A program made the position numbers and the translations under genes. From positions 868,001 to 932,000 of the forward strand of contig FOCD01000002.1 in the NCBI GenBank assembly GCA_900110015.1: a DNA stretch of 64,000 nucleotides. The letters run 5' to 3'. Under the pieces are notes generated by a model, which saw only the letters and a list, made by a program, of their open reading frames with translations, was not told the DNA's origin and did no database searches. The stretch comes from Terribacillus saccharophilus. Its GTDB lineage: Bacteria; Bacillota; Bacilli; Bacillales; Amphibacillaceae. Below are positions 34,545 to 42,375 of the stretch, piece by piece. How positions within the stretch are numbered: position 1 is the first letter of the stretch; the number at the start of each line of letters is the position of its first letter.

Positions 34545-34560
34545 TAAAGGAGTGTTAATA

Positions 34561-34782
34561 TTGGATTTTGATGAATTCGCCCAAAGAGTAGCAATGGGTG
34601 AAGAGTTTCAATTTTACTACAAAAACGAAGGTTATTGGATTAGCAGAAATAACGAAAGCTTTTATTTAACAAGAGTTCAAGATAGTTCCTCCCAAACTTT
34701 CAAAACTTCAGAGGATTTATTTAAAGAAGGAAGAATAGAAAATAAAACTATCCATGAATTATGGGAAGAACTAGAGGTTTGA
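34561..34782 (+). CDS. Small putative immunity protein
   Basis: TTG 34561 is chosen because AAAGGAG lies eight bases upstream; it gives 73 residues (MDFDEFAQRVAMGEEFQFYY...HELWEELEV). An in-frame ATG at 34366 would run through the hairpin and in the wrong frame of the toxin remnant. The layout of a short helix, strands GEEFQFYYKNEGYWISRNNESFYLTR and a C-terminal helix ending W-E-E resembles small immunity proteins that follow DYTNHG-type toxins. No named family is assigned. Confidence 0.6.
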   Translation: MDFDEFAQRVAMGEEFQFYYKNEGYWISRNNESFYLTRVQDSSSQTFKTSEDLFKEGRIENKTIHELWEELEV

Positions 34783-34839
34783 TATACTAATGGCCATAAA
34801 TATAGTAAAAGAATTATCAAGAAAAGTTCTAAAAGGTAA
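34783..34839 (+). pseudogene. Possible short toxin-tip remnant
   Basis: Directly after the TGA of the preceding gene, 18 codons in the same frame read YTNGHKYSKRIIKKSSKR and end at TAA, nine bases before the 34848 start. The basic end is compatible with a toxin tip, but the fragment is too short to be sure. Confidence 0.3.
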
Positions 34840-34847
34840 AACAACCA

Positions 34848-35213
34848 ATGCAAATTATTAATAAAACATGGTTATCCAAAGAAGCCCTAGAGGCAGAGAT
34901 AACTGTATCAGATGGTGCCCACAATATAATGTGCTTTTCACAACCATTCCAATATGAATTGGGCAGCAATTTAGATGAGCCCTTATATTGTTTCAATGTT
35001 ACAGAGTTAGTTAGATCCAAAGATAACATTCCTTATGTAGAGAAACTTAATGACCATTTTTCTTACAGATTAACATGTAAAATGCATGATAAAGAAAATC
35101 AGCAAGTATTATTAGGGAAAATACTTTTAGAATTAGATAATGATACGATACCTGGGGATATACTTGAGGATGACTTCATAACTTTTGAATGTCAAAGAAT
35201 AGATATTTATTAA
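34848..35213 (+). CDS. Putative immunity protein, family shared with 33980
   Basis: The 121-residue acidic protein starts at ATG 34848; AAAAGG lies 11 bases upstream. It has KEALEAEITVSDGAHNIMCFSQPF, HFSYRLTCKMHDKENQQVLLGKILLELDND and IPGDILEDDFITFECQRIDIY, a strand-rich domain. It appears to be a distant relative of the 33980 protein. Its position within a run of immunity genes is the only evidence for function. Confidence 0.55.
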   Translation: MQIINKTWLSKEALEAEITVSDGAHNIMCFSQPFQYELGSNLDEPLYCFNVTELVRSKDNIPYVEKLNDHFSYRLTCKMHDKENQQVLLGKILLELDNDTIPGDILEDDFITFECQRIDIY

Positions 35214-35281
35214 ATACGAGCACAGCAGTAATCAATGCCATTTAGATTAACTATCTAAGTCTTCTGGAGTGTGACTTATTC

Positions 35282-35566
35282 ATGCAAAATGAGGATGTTT
35301 TTGAATTCCTTGGAGGTACCTTTCATCAGGATATAGAATCACCTGAACATGCCTTTGAAGAATTTTTAAGGGAAACAAACAGAGTATATCTTAATGATGC
35401 TGTTTTATTTGTTAATGAGTTTATCAATAGTGCACTAACTAAAGAAGAGAAAAATAGTTTTATTGAAGAAAGTGCCGATGGAATCTACTTTCCTGCACTT
35501 GGATTAGAACCTATTGATTGGTTACAAGGCATAACATTGCAAATAGAAACTGAATTAAGTAATTAA
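35282..35566 (+). CDS. CdiI-like orphan immunity protein
   Basis: The 94-residue acidic helical protein contains FLGGTFHQDIESPEHAFEEFLRET near the N-terminus, typical of a contact-dependent-inhibition immunity family (FxxxFHQD...PExA). GGAG lies 12 bases before ATG 35282. No toxin is adjacent; the 68 bases before it hold nothing recognisable. It is the last gene of the immunity array and is followed by a strong terminator. Confidence 0.6.
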   Translation: MQNEDVFEFLGGTFHQDIESPEHAFEEFLRETNRVYLNDAVLFVNEFINSALTKEEKNSFIEESADGIYFPALGLEPIDWLQGITLQIETELSN

Positions 35567-35575
35567 TTTACCTAA

Positions 35576-35608
35576 TAAAAAGACGAGAGATTAATTCTCG
35601 TCTTTTTG
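35576..35608 (+). terminator. Terminator at the end of the immunity array
   Basis: AAAAAGACGAGA pairs with TCTCGTCTTTTT around a seven-base loop. Confidence 0.9.
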
Positions 35609-35723
35609 TATATGCTGTAATTCGGTATAAGCATGTATTCTCTGCAGTGGGTATACAAAAACAGTTACGAAACAGATTCTCGGATATGGCGGACCCGGTA
35701 AGATATTTTAATTTAGCTCATTC

Positions 35724-35761
35724 ACAAAAAAATGCTCAGCGACATAGCCGCTGAGCATCTT
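35724..35761 (-). terminator. Terminator of the alcohol dehydrogenase gene
   Basis: On the minus strand ATGCTCAGCG and CGCTGAGCAT form a stem followed by TTTTTTT, directly after the dehydrogenase stop. Confidence 0.88.
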
Positions 35762-35774
35762 CAGATTACATTAA

Positions 35775-36881
35775 TTAAGCTTGGTATTCTTTATCGATGA
35801 TTAAAATTGGTTTGATAGTAGATCCATTTGCTGAATCCTCGAACGCTTGTTGAATATCATCCATTTCATAGAATTTAACCAATTTATCGAATGGGAATTG
35901 ACCGTTTTGATAGAACTTCACTAGTTTTGGAATGATCAATTGCGGTACAGCATCGCCTTCTACAACACCTTTCAGTGTTACAGCTTTTGTCATGATTTCA
36001 TTCGTTACGTTGATTGTTAAATCACGTTTACCAACGGCAACTGTCGCACATTCACCTTTAACACGCAGGCAGCGGATTGCTGATAGTGTTACTTCTGGAA
36101 CACCTGTTGTTTCCAAGGAGTAATGTGCACCTTTGCCAGTAATTTCTTTTATTTTCTCAGCCGGATCTTCATTTTTGCTGTTGATTGTATGTGTTGCGCC
36201 AAGCTCTTTGGCTAATTCCAAACGGCTTTCATGAATATCGACAGCGATGATTGGGTAGCAGCCAGCGATTTTCGCAGCCATCATACCAGATAGACCTACA
36301 GCTCCTGTACCGAATACAACAAAGCTTGTTCCAGCTTCTGGAGCAAGGGAGTTCAAGACAGTACCACTGCCTGTCATCAGACCGCAGCCAAGTGGTCCCA
36401 ATAGACGAAGGTCTGCCTCTTTATCGATTTTCACAACGTTCTTCTCATCTACCGTGCTGTACGTAGCGAAAGAAGATTGACCGAAGAACTGTGACACTTC
36501 TTGTTCCTCTTTATGAATTGGTGATACACCGTATTTGTTCTTTCCTGCGAAGTTAAGCTCCATCATGTTCTCACAGCCGCCTGCATTACCTTCCAGGCAG
36601 TTATCACAATGACCGCAATAACTGAATCCTAGTACGACATGATCCCCTGGTTCAACAGTAGTAACATTGCTGCCTACTCTCTCTACAATCCCTGAACCTT
36701 CATGTCCTAGTACAGCCGGATATGGTACTGGCAGCGAGCCATCAAGAACAGTTGCATCTGTGTGACAAACACCCGAAGCAACAATTCGCACCAACACCTC
36801 ATCAGCTTTTGGCTCAGCCAGCTGCAGTGTTTGTTTTTTGAAATCGCTTTCTTCAGTAGTTAACATTGCTTGGATTTCCAT
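35775..36881 (-). CDS. Zinc-dependent alcohol dehydrogenase
   Basis: The 368-residue medium-chain dehydrogenase oxidises an alcohol or reduces an aldehyde with NAD(P). The catalytic zinc site is in SGVCHTDATVLDG and GHEGSGIV (C38, H61 region). The structural zinc has four cysteines (SYCGHCDNCLEGNAGGC), and the Rossmann motif is VFGTGAVGLSG, followed by VDIHESRL, an aspartate favouring NAD. It resembles aryl/benzyl-alcohol dehydrogenases. It diverges from a TetR regulator that probably controls it. Confidence 0.88.
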   Translation of the reverse strand: MEIQAMLTTEESDFKKQTLQLAEPKADEVLVRIVASGVCHTDATVLDGSLPVPYPAVLGHEGSGIVERVGSNVTTVEPGDHVVLGFSYCGHCDNCLEGNAGGCENMMELNFAGKNKYGVSPIHKEEQEVSQFFGQSSFATYSTVDEKNVVKIDKEADLRLLGPLGCGLMTGSGTVLNSLAPEAGTSFVVFGTGAVGLSGMMAAKIAGCYPIIAVDIHESRLELAKELGATHTINSKNEDPAEKIKEITGKGAHYSLETTGVPEVTLSAIRCLRVKGECATVAVGKRDLTINVTNEIMTKAVTLKGVVEGDAVPQLIIPKLVKFYQNGQFPFDKLVKFYEMDDIQQAFEDSANGSTIKPILIIDKEYQA

Positions 36882-36973
36882 CCTAATTCCCCCAGTTATA
36901 CATTTTCCAATTATATTAAAGAGATTTATAATATAATTAACCTAAGTATAAAGAATCAGAAAGCAGCCTTTCA

Positions 36974-37038
36974 ATCACTGAAAAACTGAAAATGTATGGG
37001 TTTTCAACTATGAGGATAGTACTGTATAGTTTTTCAAC
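36974..37038. promoter_or_regulatory. Candidate operator repeats between adh and tetR
   Basis: TGTATGGGTTTTCAAC (36993-37008) and TGTATAGTTTTTCAAC (37023-37038) match at 14 of 16 bases and are exactly 30 bases apart, on the same face of the helix. A related inverted box, TGAAAAACTGAAAA, lies at about 36979-36992. These could bind the TetR protein encoded next door. Confidence 0.5.
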
Positions 37039-37099
37039 AAAAAAGATAAAATGTCTAAAATTCATATTTCATAGAGAAAGTATTTAGTGAGGGAAAATC

Positions 37100-37690
37100 A
37101 TGCCGAAAACAGACCGAAGAATTGAGCGCACGAAATCCACCTTAATAGCAACGTTTCAGAAACTAGTATTAGAGAGAGGCTATTCCAAAGTTAAAGTAAA
37201 AGATATTGTAGACGAAGCCAATTACAACCGCACCACCTTTTACGTACATTACGACGGCAAAGAACAATTAGCCAAAGAAATGATCGAACTGGAAATGGAG
37301 CGTTTCTGTTACGAATTCTGCAAACCGGTTCGTGATAACCCTATCCTTGATTTAACGAAGATGAATCCAAATGAAACAGATGTTTTTCAGTATATGAAGG
37401 ATAACAGCCATTACTATGACTTGCTTGTTATTCAAGATCCGATACCAGGAATACGTGAGGCTTTGTTAGAGGTGCTGAAGGATATCTTCCAGAATAGATT
37501 TTCTTTTATAGGGGTTAAGGCATCTGAAATTAATGCAGACTATTTTGCTCATTATAGAGCTTATGGGATATATGGCTGGATATTGGAGTGGATTAGAGCC
37601 GGGTATGATGCTACGCCTTCTGAGATGGCGCGGAGGATTATTAATTTGTTGCATTATCATTCTTCTTTGATGAGAGAGGTTAATAATTAA
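37100..37690 (+). CDS. TetR/AcrR-family transcriptional regulator
   Basis: The 196-residue protein has an N-terminal helix-turn-helix (ATFQKLVLERGYSKVKVKDIVDEANYNRTTFYVHYDGKEQL, residues ~15-55) and a helical ligand domain ending YGWILEWIRAGYDATPSEMARRI, like the DhaS-type TetR subgroup. It is transcribed away from the alcohol dehydrogenase, suggesting it represses that gene and itself until an alcohol or aldehyde signal binds. The inducer is unknown. Confidence 0.87.
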   Translation: MPKTDRRIERTKSTLIATFQKLVLERGYSKVKVKDIVDEANYNRTTFYVHYDGKEQLAKEMIELEMERFCYEFCKPVRDNPILDLTKMNPNETDVFQYMKDNSHYYDLLVIQDPIPGIREALLEVLKDIFQNRFSFIGVKASEINADYFAHYRAYGIYGWILEWIRAGYDATPSEMARRIINLLHYHSSLMREVNN

Positions 37691-37698
37691 TATAAGAC

Positions 37699-37744
37699 GT
37701 TATCCTGAGAAGATATAGAGAGCTATCTCTCAGGATAATTTTTA
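37699..37744 (+). terminator. Terminator of the TetR gene
   Basis: TTATCCTGAGA pairs with TCTCAGGATAA, with TTTTT after it. Confidence 0.85.
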
Positions 37745-37755
37745 CAAGCTTCACC

Positions 37756-38235
37756 TTATTTATGATAAGGCTCCCCCTTAATAATTCGAAAAGCCCGATA
37801 AATCTGCTCCACCAACACCAATTTCATCAACTGATGCGGAAATGTCATCTTCGAAAACGACAGCGCATATTCACTCCGTTGCATCACTTCTTCACTCAAT
37901 CCCAACGATCCGCCAATCACAAACACAATCTTACTCTTTCCATACGTTGCTAAGCTGTCAATTTTCGACGCGAGTTGCTCGGATGTGATCATTTGGCCTC
38001 TTATTTCCAGGGAAATGACGTAGTCGTCGGGACCGATTTTCGACAGGATACGGTCGCCTTCTTTTTGTTTGACGATTTGCATGTCGGCTTCGCTCAGGTT
38101 CTCGGGTGCTTTTTCGTCTGGTACTTCAATTAGGTCTACTTTTGCATAGGCGCCGAGGCGTTTGGTGTATTCCTCGATGCCTTGCTTGAGGTATTTTTCC
38201 TTTAGTTTGCCGACGCTAATGATGGTGATTTTCAT
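37756..38235 (-). CDS. rlmH: 23S rRNA pseudouridine-1915 N3-methyltransferase
   Basis: RlmH methylates pseudouridine 1915 in helix 69 of 23S rRNA on the assembled 70S ribosome, using SAM. The 159-residue length is exactly typical. The SPOUT knot is visible: [14 protein letters not shown] (SAM loop), [34 protein letters not shown] at the C-terminus, with the conserved final HK. It is a single gene. Confidence 0.97.
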   Translation of the reverse strand: MKITIISVGKLKEKYLKQGIEEYTKRLGAYAKVDLIEVPDEKAPENLSEADMQIVKQKEGDRILSKIGPDDYVISLEIRGQMITSEQLASKIDSLATYGKSKIVFVIGGSLGLSEEVMQRSEYALSFSKMTFPHQLMKLVLVEQIYRAFRIIKGEPYHK

Positions 38236-38368
38236 TTATTTGCCTTCTTTCCGTCCAAATTGTCTCTATCTGTCATTATATAGCTGATTGGCGGAGTTTA
38301 CACTGTGTTTTATGAAGAATAGTGGAGTGGATTCTGTGTATTTATATGGTGGGCTTTCTAAGTCGGGA

Positions 38369-38545
38369 TTATCTTTTTCTATTTTTGTTCCATTCCCTGC
38401 CGTACACGACCATGCTAATGAGGAAAAGAATAGTCGAGAGCCAGTTAACTAAGCCATACCATTCTCCGTCCAATAGTGTTGCGTTAATAAGATTGCTGAT
38501 GTGCATGATTGCTATAATCACAATTAAAATGGTGAGTGTTCTCAT
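38369..38545 (-). CDS. Small two-helix membrane protein
   Basis: ATG 38545 has GGAGG nine bases upstream and gives 58 residues; the longer frame lacks a site. Two hydrophobic helices (RTLTILIVIIAIMHISNLI and LVNWLSTILFLISMVVYG) are linked by an acidic turn, with a basic tail. No family is recognised. Confidence 0.55.
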   Translation of the reverse strand: MRTLTILIVIIAIMHISNLINATLLDGEWYGLVNWLSTILFLISMVVYGREWNKNRKR

Positions 38546-38628
38546 AGGATCGTACCTCCAGTCTATTAACAGAATTTCAATGATAAATCTCCTCATACAT
38601 ATACGAAATAGACTATCTTAAGTTCCAG

Positions 38629-38666
38629 CAAAAAAGCCCTCCTGCTTTAAACAGAAAGAGCTCTTC
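38629..38666 (-). terminator. Terminator of the ctaA operon
   Basis: On the minus strand AGAGCTCTTTCTG pairs imperfectly with CAGGAGGGCTTTTTT. Confidence 0.7.
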
Positions 38667-38680
38667 TAGGTGTTACAACA

Positions 38681-39571
38681 TTATTTACCTCTTCTAGTAA
38701 TCACAATCATATAAACAAATAGTGCAAAGAAGATAGAGATCACCAGCGCATGCATTAATCCAAACGTTAAGTTTTGATTAGAGGTGAATACCATTCCTAT
38801 ACCGCTTATAAGCTGAACGACTATTAAAAGCATACTTATCAAACTGAGCGTTACTAACAGACGTTGATGCCTATACTGCTTTAATACCCATACAACAAAC
38901 ACAGCTATAAGGACTGTTAACAGCATCCCTGCTATGCGATGGAACATCTGCGCGAATACAACTGTTCCTTGGCTGAACAAGACGGCTTCTCCATTACATA
39001 ATGGAAACCCTTTGCAGACGGCGGATGCTTCCATATGCTTTACGAATGCACCTGTATAGATAACCGCGTAAGCGTAGACAGTAATGAAGACGATATAGCG
39101 TCTAAGCTCCCTCCCGACTTGTACGGCGACTTTGGTAGCTGGTGTTTCGAACGTAAACAGTGTGATGCTGAAAACAGCTGCTAAGGAGATTGCTGAGAAA
39201 CCAAAATGTAATGCCATTATTAATGGCGGCTGACCGAATACAACCTGCCCTGCTCCCATTAAGCCTTGTACTATAATGGCTGCCGAAGCTAGAATGGCAA
39301 AGAACTTTATTTCTTTCATATGCTGTAATTTACGCCAAGACCAGAATGATAGAATTAACACTAGTAACCCCGCGGTGCTGGATATCAAACGGTGGGTATA
39401 TTCAATGATTGTTTCCAGTGTTGGATTATAAGGAATAACATCCCCGAAACAAAGCGGCCATGTCGTGCCGCATCCTTGACCTGATCCTGTTTTCGTAACG
39501 ATTGAACCTTGTAATAGAACAATTAGTACAATAACTGTAGTTATGATGCTGTAGATTTTTAGTTTTTTCAT
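38681..39571 (-). CDS. ctaA: Heme A synthase (CtaA/COX15 family)
   Basis: CtaA oxidises the C8 methyl of heme O to the formyl of heme A for cytochrome oxidase, in the membrane. The 296-residue protein has eight helices. The heme-ligand histidines are in EYTHRLIS, MALHFG, MFHRIAG and LMHALV. The two extracytoplasmic cysteine pairs typical of Bacillus CtaA are present (GCGTTWPLC and VCKGFPLC). Its start overlaps the stop of the hydrolase gene (ATGA). The usual ctaB-ctaG neighbours are absent, so this may be a second or relocated copy. Confidence 0.9.
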   Translation of the reverse strand: MKKLKIYSIITTVIVLIVLLQGSIVTKTGSGQGCGTTWPLCFGDVIPYNPTLETIIEYTHRLISSTAGLLVLILSFWSWRKLQHMKEIKFFAILASAAIIVQGLMGAGQVVFGQPPLIMALHFGFSAISLAAVFSITLFTFETPATKVAVQVGRELRRYIVFITVYAYAVIYTGAFVKHMEASAVCKGFPLCNGEAVLFSQGTVVFAQMFHRIAGMLLTVLIAVFVVWVLKQYRHQRLLVTLSLISMLLIVVQLISGIGMVFTSNQNLTFGLMHALVISIFFALFVYMIVITRRGK

Positions 39572-40329
39572 TTGTCCCCTTCTGCCGTAACAGAGACATC
39601 TTCCATCCAGTCAACTATCGTATCTACAATAATGTCTTGTTGTTCCCCCACTGTGATCTGCGCTTCCTTATCACCAGACTGGCTGCCATACACGCCGAAA
39701 TAGGCGTGGTTGCCACCAGGAATTTCTGTGAAGTCTGATGTTTGTGGTAAATAAGCGCTGTATTCTTCTATCTTTTCAGGTGTACTCAATCCATCTTCAG
39801 TCCCGCTGATGGAAAGTACAGGTAGTTCAGAATCACGTAACACATCATTTTCTGCTGCATATGCACCAAGCAGGATCAGTCCGTTTATGCTGTCCATATT
39901 TTGATCTGCGTACATGGCTGCTGCGGCACCTCCCATGGAATGCCCCGCAATATACCATTCTATCTCTTTCTCTTCTTCTATTACTTCATTTGCTTTGGAT
40001 ACATCCAGTATGGGCAAATTCAATTGAACAGATGGGATAGCGACGGTTATATTGTGCTTTACTAGCTCTTGTGCTAGGTAGGCATATGCTTCTGGTTCAA
40101 CCTTTGCCCCAGGATAAAGAATGATCCCTTTGTCCGCATGTTCAGCTCTATCGATATACCATCCATCTTCTAATTGTATGTCTTCCTCTATTACAGCCTC
40201 TGAGGAATCTATCGCACTATAAGTATCTTGCGACCACATGAAGAATAACGCCAATCCCAAGACAATGAGTATACCTAAGCTGCTTAATGCGATAATTAAT
40301 ATTTTCTTATTCAGAAACTTCTTCATCAT
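39568..40329 (-). CDS. Membrane-anchored alpha/beta hydrolase
   Basis: The 253-residue protein starts with a basic stretch and one membrane helix (residues 10-31), placing the rest outside the cell. The nucleophile is S131 in AGHSMGG, with a late Asp in SGTEDGLS and His in PGGNHAYFG. The family is the Abhydrolase_5-like lipase/esterase group. It is translationally coupled to ctaA by a four-base overlap. The divergent PadR gene and palindromes upstream suggest PadR control. The substrate is unknown. Confidence 0.75.
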   Translation of the reverse strand: MMKKFLNKKILIIALSSLGILIVLGLALFFMWSQDTYSAIDSSEAVIEEDIQLEDGWYIDRAEHADKGIILYPGAKVEPEAYAYLAQELVKHNITVAIPSVQLNLPILDVSKANEVIEEEKEIEWYIAGHSMGGAAAAMYADQNMDSINGLILLGAYAAENDVLRDSELPVLSISGTEDGLSTPEKIEEYSAYLPQTSDFTEIPGGNHAYFGVYGSQSGDKEAQITVGEQQDIIVDTIVDWMEDVSVTAEGDK

Positions 40330-40467
40330 TCAACCTCACCATTCTAGATTCATCCTTACAGACAGCGATCCGCTATCTATTATGAAAGAACAATCTTCCT
40401 TTTAATTTTCGAGTATCTCCTTCTGCCTGATTAAAGTTAAATAGAGATTACTGCGAATACCCGTTAT

Positions 40468-40505
40468 CATATGTCATTTTAGACATATGAAACTATAGAT
40501 ATAGT
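40468..40505. promoter_or_regulatory. PadR-type operator between the hydrolase operon and padR
   Basis: CATATGTC-ATTTTA-GACATATG (40468-40489) is a perfect 8-base inverted repeat and fits the PadR motif ATGT-N8-ACAT exactly. A second perfect palindrome, ACTATA-GA-TATAGT (40492-40505), lies three bases away. Both lie in the divergent promoter region. Confidence 0.68.
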
Positions 40506-40583
40506 AAAGGACGTCCAATACTCTGGTCAAGTTGATATGCTATAATTTCTTCAAATAGACAAATTTTAAGGAATTGATGTTTT

Positions 40584-41120
40584 ATGAGCCTACGTTACGC
40601 GTTGTTAGGAATCATCGCGAAAGAACCCGTAACTGGATATGATGTAGTGAAAATATTTAAGCAGCGTATGACTTATTTTTGGAATTCGACGCATAGCCAA
40701 ATCTATACAGAACTGCACAAAATGGAAGACAACAACTTGATACAACATGAACTAGTGGTTCAGGGAACACTACCAAATAAAAAAATCTATTCGCTTACCG
40801 ATACAGGAAAAAAGGAACTAATACGCTGGGCGTTGGAAGAACCTTTAAAGCCTGCAAAGATCAAGGATGAGTTTTTAATAAAAACGACTATTTTCCCTTT
40901 CTTATCAGCCGATGACATTAACAGCTTATTGGACGAAGTAATAGCGAGAGAAGAAAAAACATTACGTATGACGAAAGAGTGGAAGAAACACTTTACTAGC
41001 CAAGAAGAACATTCTGTTGGCACGATGTTAACCGTTGAATATGGTATAAAGTATTCCGAAATGTACTTGGAATGGTGCAAGTGGGCCAAGCAATATATCC
41101 AGAAAGATATGCAGCATTAA
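40584..41120 (+). CDS. PadR-family transcriptional regulator
   Basis: The 178-residue protein has the winged helix of PadR (LRYALLGIIAKEPVTGYDVVKIF, HSQIYTELHKMEDNNLIQHE, KKIYSLTDTGKKEL, residues 1-80) and a C-terminal helical dimer domain of the Vir_act_alpha_C type (YGIKYSEMYLEWCKWA). It likely represses itself and/or the divergent hydrolase-ctaA unit through the operator at 40468. The natural inducer of this subgroup is often a phenolic acid or a toxic drug. Confidence 0.87.
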   Translation: MSLRYALLGIIAKEPVTGYDVVKIFKQRMTYFWNSTHSQIYTELHKMEDNNLIQHELVVQGTLPNKKIYSLTDTGKKELIRWALEEPLKPAKIKDEFLIKTTIFPFLSADDINSLLDEVIAREEKTLRMTKEWKKHFTSQEEHSVGTMLTVEYGIKYSEMYLEWCKWAKQYIQKDMQH

Positions 41121-41121
41121 A

Positions 41122-41177
41122 AAGCCGGTTGCTCCTACCACCGTCACTAGACGACGGACATGTAGCTGCACCGGCAT
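41122..41177 (+). terminator. Long imperfect hairpin after padR
   Basis: GCCGGT (41124-41129) pairs with ACCGGC (41170-41175), CTAC with GTAG, and CCGTC with GACGG near the loop. A T-rich but interrupted run follows (AAGTTTCTTTCC). A terminator is most likely. Confidence 0.5.
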
Positions 41178-41325
41178 AAGTTTCTTTCCTACTTTCCTAA
41201 AACTAGAAATCTCTTGATTGAAACTTTAAATATAATAGATTACCAAAGGAAATCATTCCCAATACATATACCGCTAAATAATGGTAGAATATACTTATAT
41301 ACTCAATTACAAGGGAGCTTAGTAA

Positions 41326-42363
41326 ATGGAACACCTTGGTATTGCAGATCATCTTCATAATTGGACTTTGAGTATTCAACTCGACAAAAAAGAAGCTGCA
41401 CACAGCATCTATGAAAAGTTGAATAAGCACATTGTCGAATATGATACGGAAACACTTGCTGCCTATTTTCTAATTGAAAGTCGTTACCATACTATAGTCG
41501 GCAATCTTCAGGAAAGCAGACAATCGTTAGCCAAAGCCCGGGAATACGAAGAGATTTTCACAGAGCTTCAGCATTACAAGCTCTTTTTTGCTGAAGGCTT
41601 TATCTACTATTACGAAAAGCAATATCAAGATGCTATAGCAACTTTGGAAAAAGCTGAAAAGTATATGAGTCCCTCCATGGAACCTGCTGAAATAGGAGAA
41701 TTTCATCTTATTAAGGCTATGGTTTATTATTTCCTCGATATCACCAGTCTATCTGCTGTACATGCAGCAAAGGCTGTTGAAAACTTCAAAACCCTTGAAC
41801 CACTCAGCTTCTTACTCGCTCGAACGGAATTAGTTCTGGGCATGAATCATCTGGATATGTCAGATTACGAAACGGCAGAAAAACACCTTCTCACAGCATT
41901 GTCCACCTGTAAAAAAATTAAGAATCATAGTCTATTAGCCTCTGCTAATCTTAATCTAGGCGTCTTATATGTCACACGCGGACTGCCAGCAACTGCCATT
42001 CGCTATCTGGAGGATGCGTTAGCAGGAAAACAAAAGCGTATCGAATTAAACGTGTTGTTTCTGTTGGCTGACTCCTATTGGAAGACCAACCAAGCAGGAA
42101 AGGCAATGCAAGCCTATTCAGAAGGATTCCAAAAGAGTCTCGACAGGGATAATACAAAGACGAAATGGGAATTTGCCATGCTTCATAAGAAGTATGAAGA
42201 CAGAGATAACTTTGAGATTGTTTGGAAGGAGGGGATAGAATATTTCCGCAGAGTGAACGACAAGTACAATGTCAGAACTTACTCTAAGGAACTCGCCCAA
42301 TATTATACGGATAAAAAGCAGTATGAGCATGCGACAACGTATTATCTCTTGGCTTTAATCTAA
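41326..42363 (+). CDS. Rap-family tetratricopeptide protein
   Basis: The 345-residue protein has a short N-terminal helical region then at least five TPR-like helix pairs (RYHTIVGNLQESRQSLAKAREYE, AEGFIYYYEKQYQDAIATLEKAEKY, LGMNHLDMSDYETAEKHLLTAL, NLGVLYVTRGLPATAIRYLEDAL, ELAQYYTDKKQYEHATTYYLLA). This is the Rap architecture: such proteins dephosphorylate Spo0F-P or block ComA-like regulators, and are switched off by a Phr peptide. A Phr-like gene follows 12 bases after the stop, which supports Rap over other TPR proteins. The target cannot be told. Confidence 0.8.
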   Translation: MEHLGIADHLHNWTLSIQLDKKEAAHSIYEKLNKHIVEYDTETLAAYFLIESRYHTIVGNLQESRQSLAKAREYEEIFTELQHYKLFFAEGFIYYYEKQYQDAIATLEKAEKYMSPSMEPAEIGEFHLIKAMVYYFLDITSLSAVHAAKAVENFKTLEPLSFLLARTELVLGMNHLDMSDYETAEKHLLTALSTCKKIKNHSLLASANLNLGVLYVTRGLPATAIRYLEDALAGKQKRIELNVLFLLADSYWKTNQAGKAMQAYSEGFQKSLDRDNTKTKWEFAMLHKKYEDRDNFEIVWKEGIEYFRRVNDKYNVRTYSKELAQYYTDKKQYEHATTYYLLALI

Positions 42364-42375
42364 GGAGGCGATCCC

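Noticed and set aside
34366..34560. Upstream extension of the 34561 gene to ATG 34366
   Set aside because: The extension begins within a terminator hairpin, runs in a different frame from the toxin remnant and has no ribosome site; TTG 34561 has a strong one.
41122..41177. Hairpin after padR as a new structured RNA
   Set aside because: Size, position at a gene end and following T-rich stretch fit a terminator well enough.
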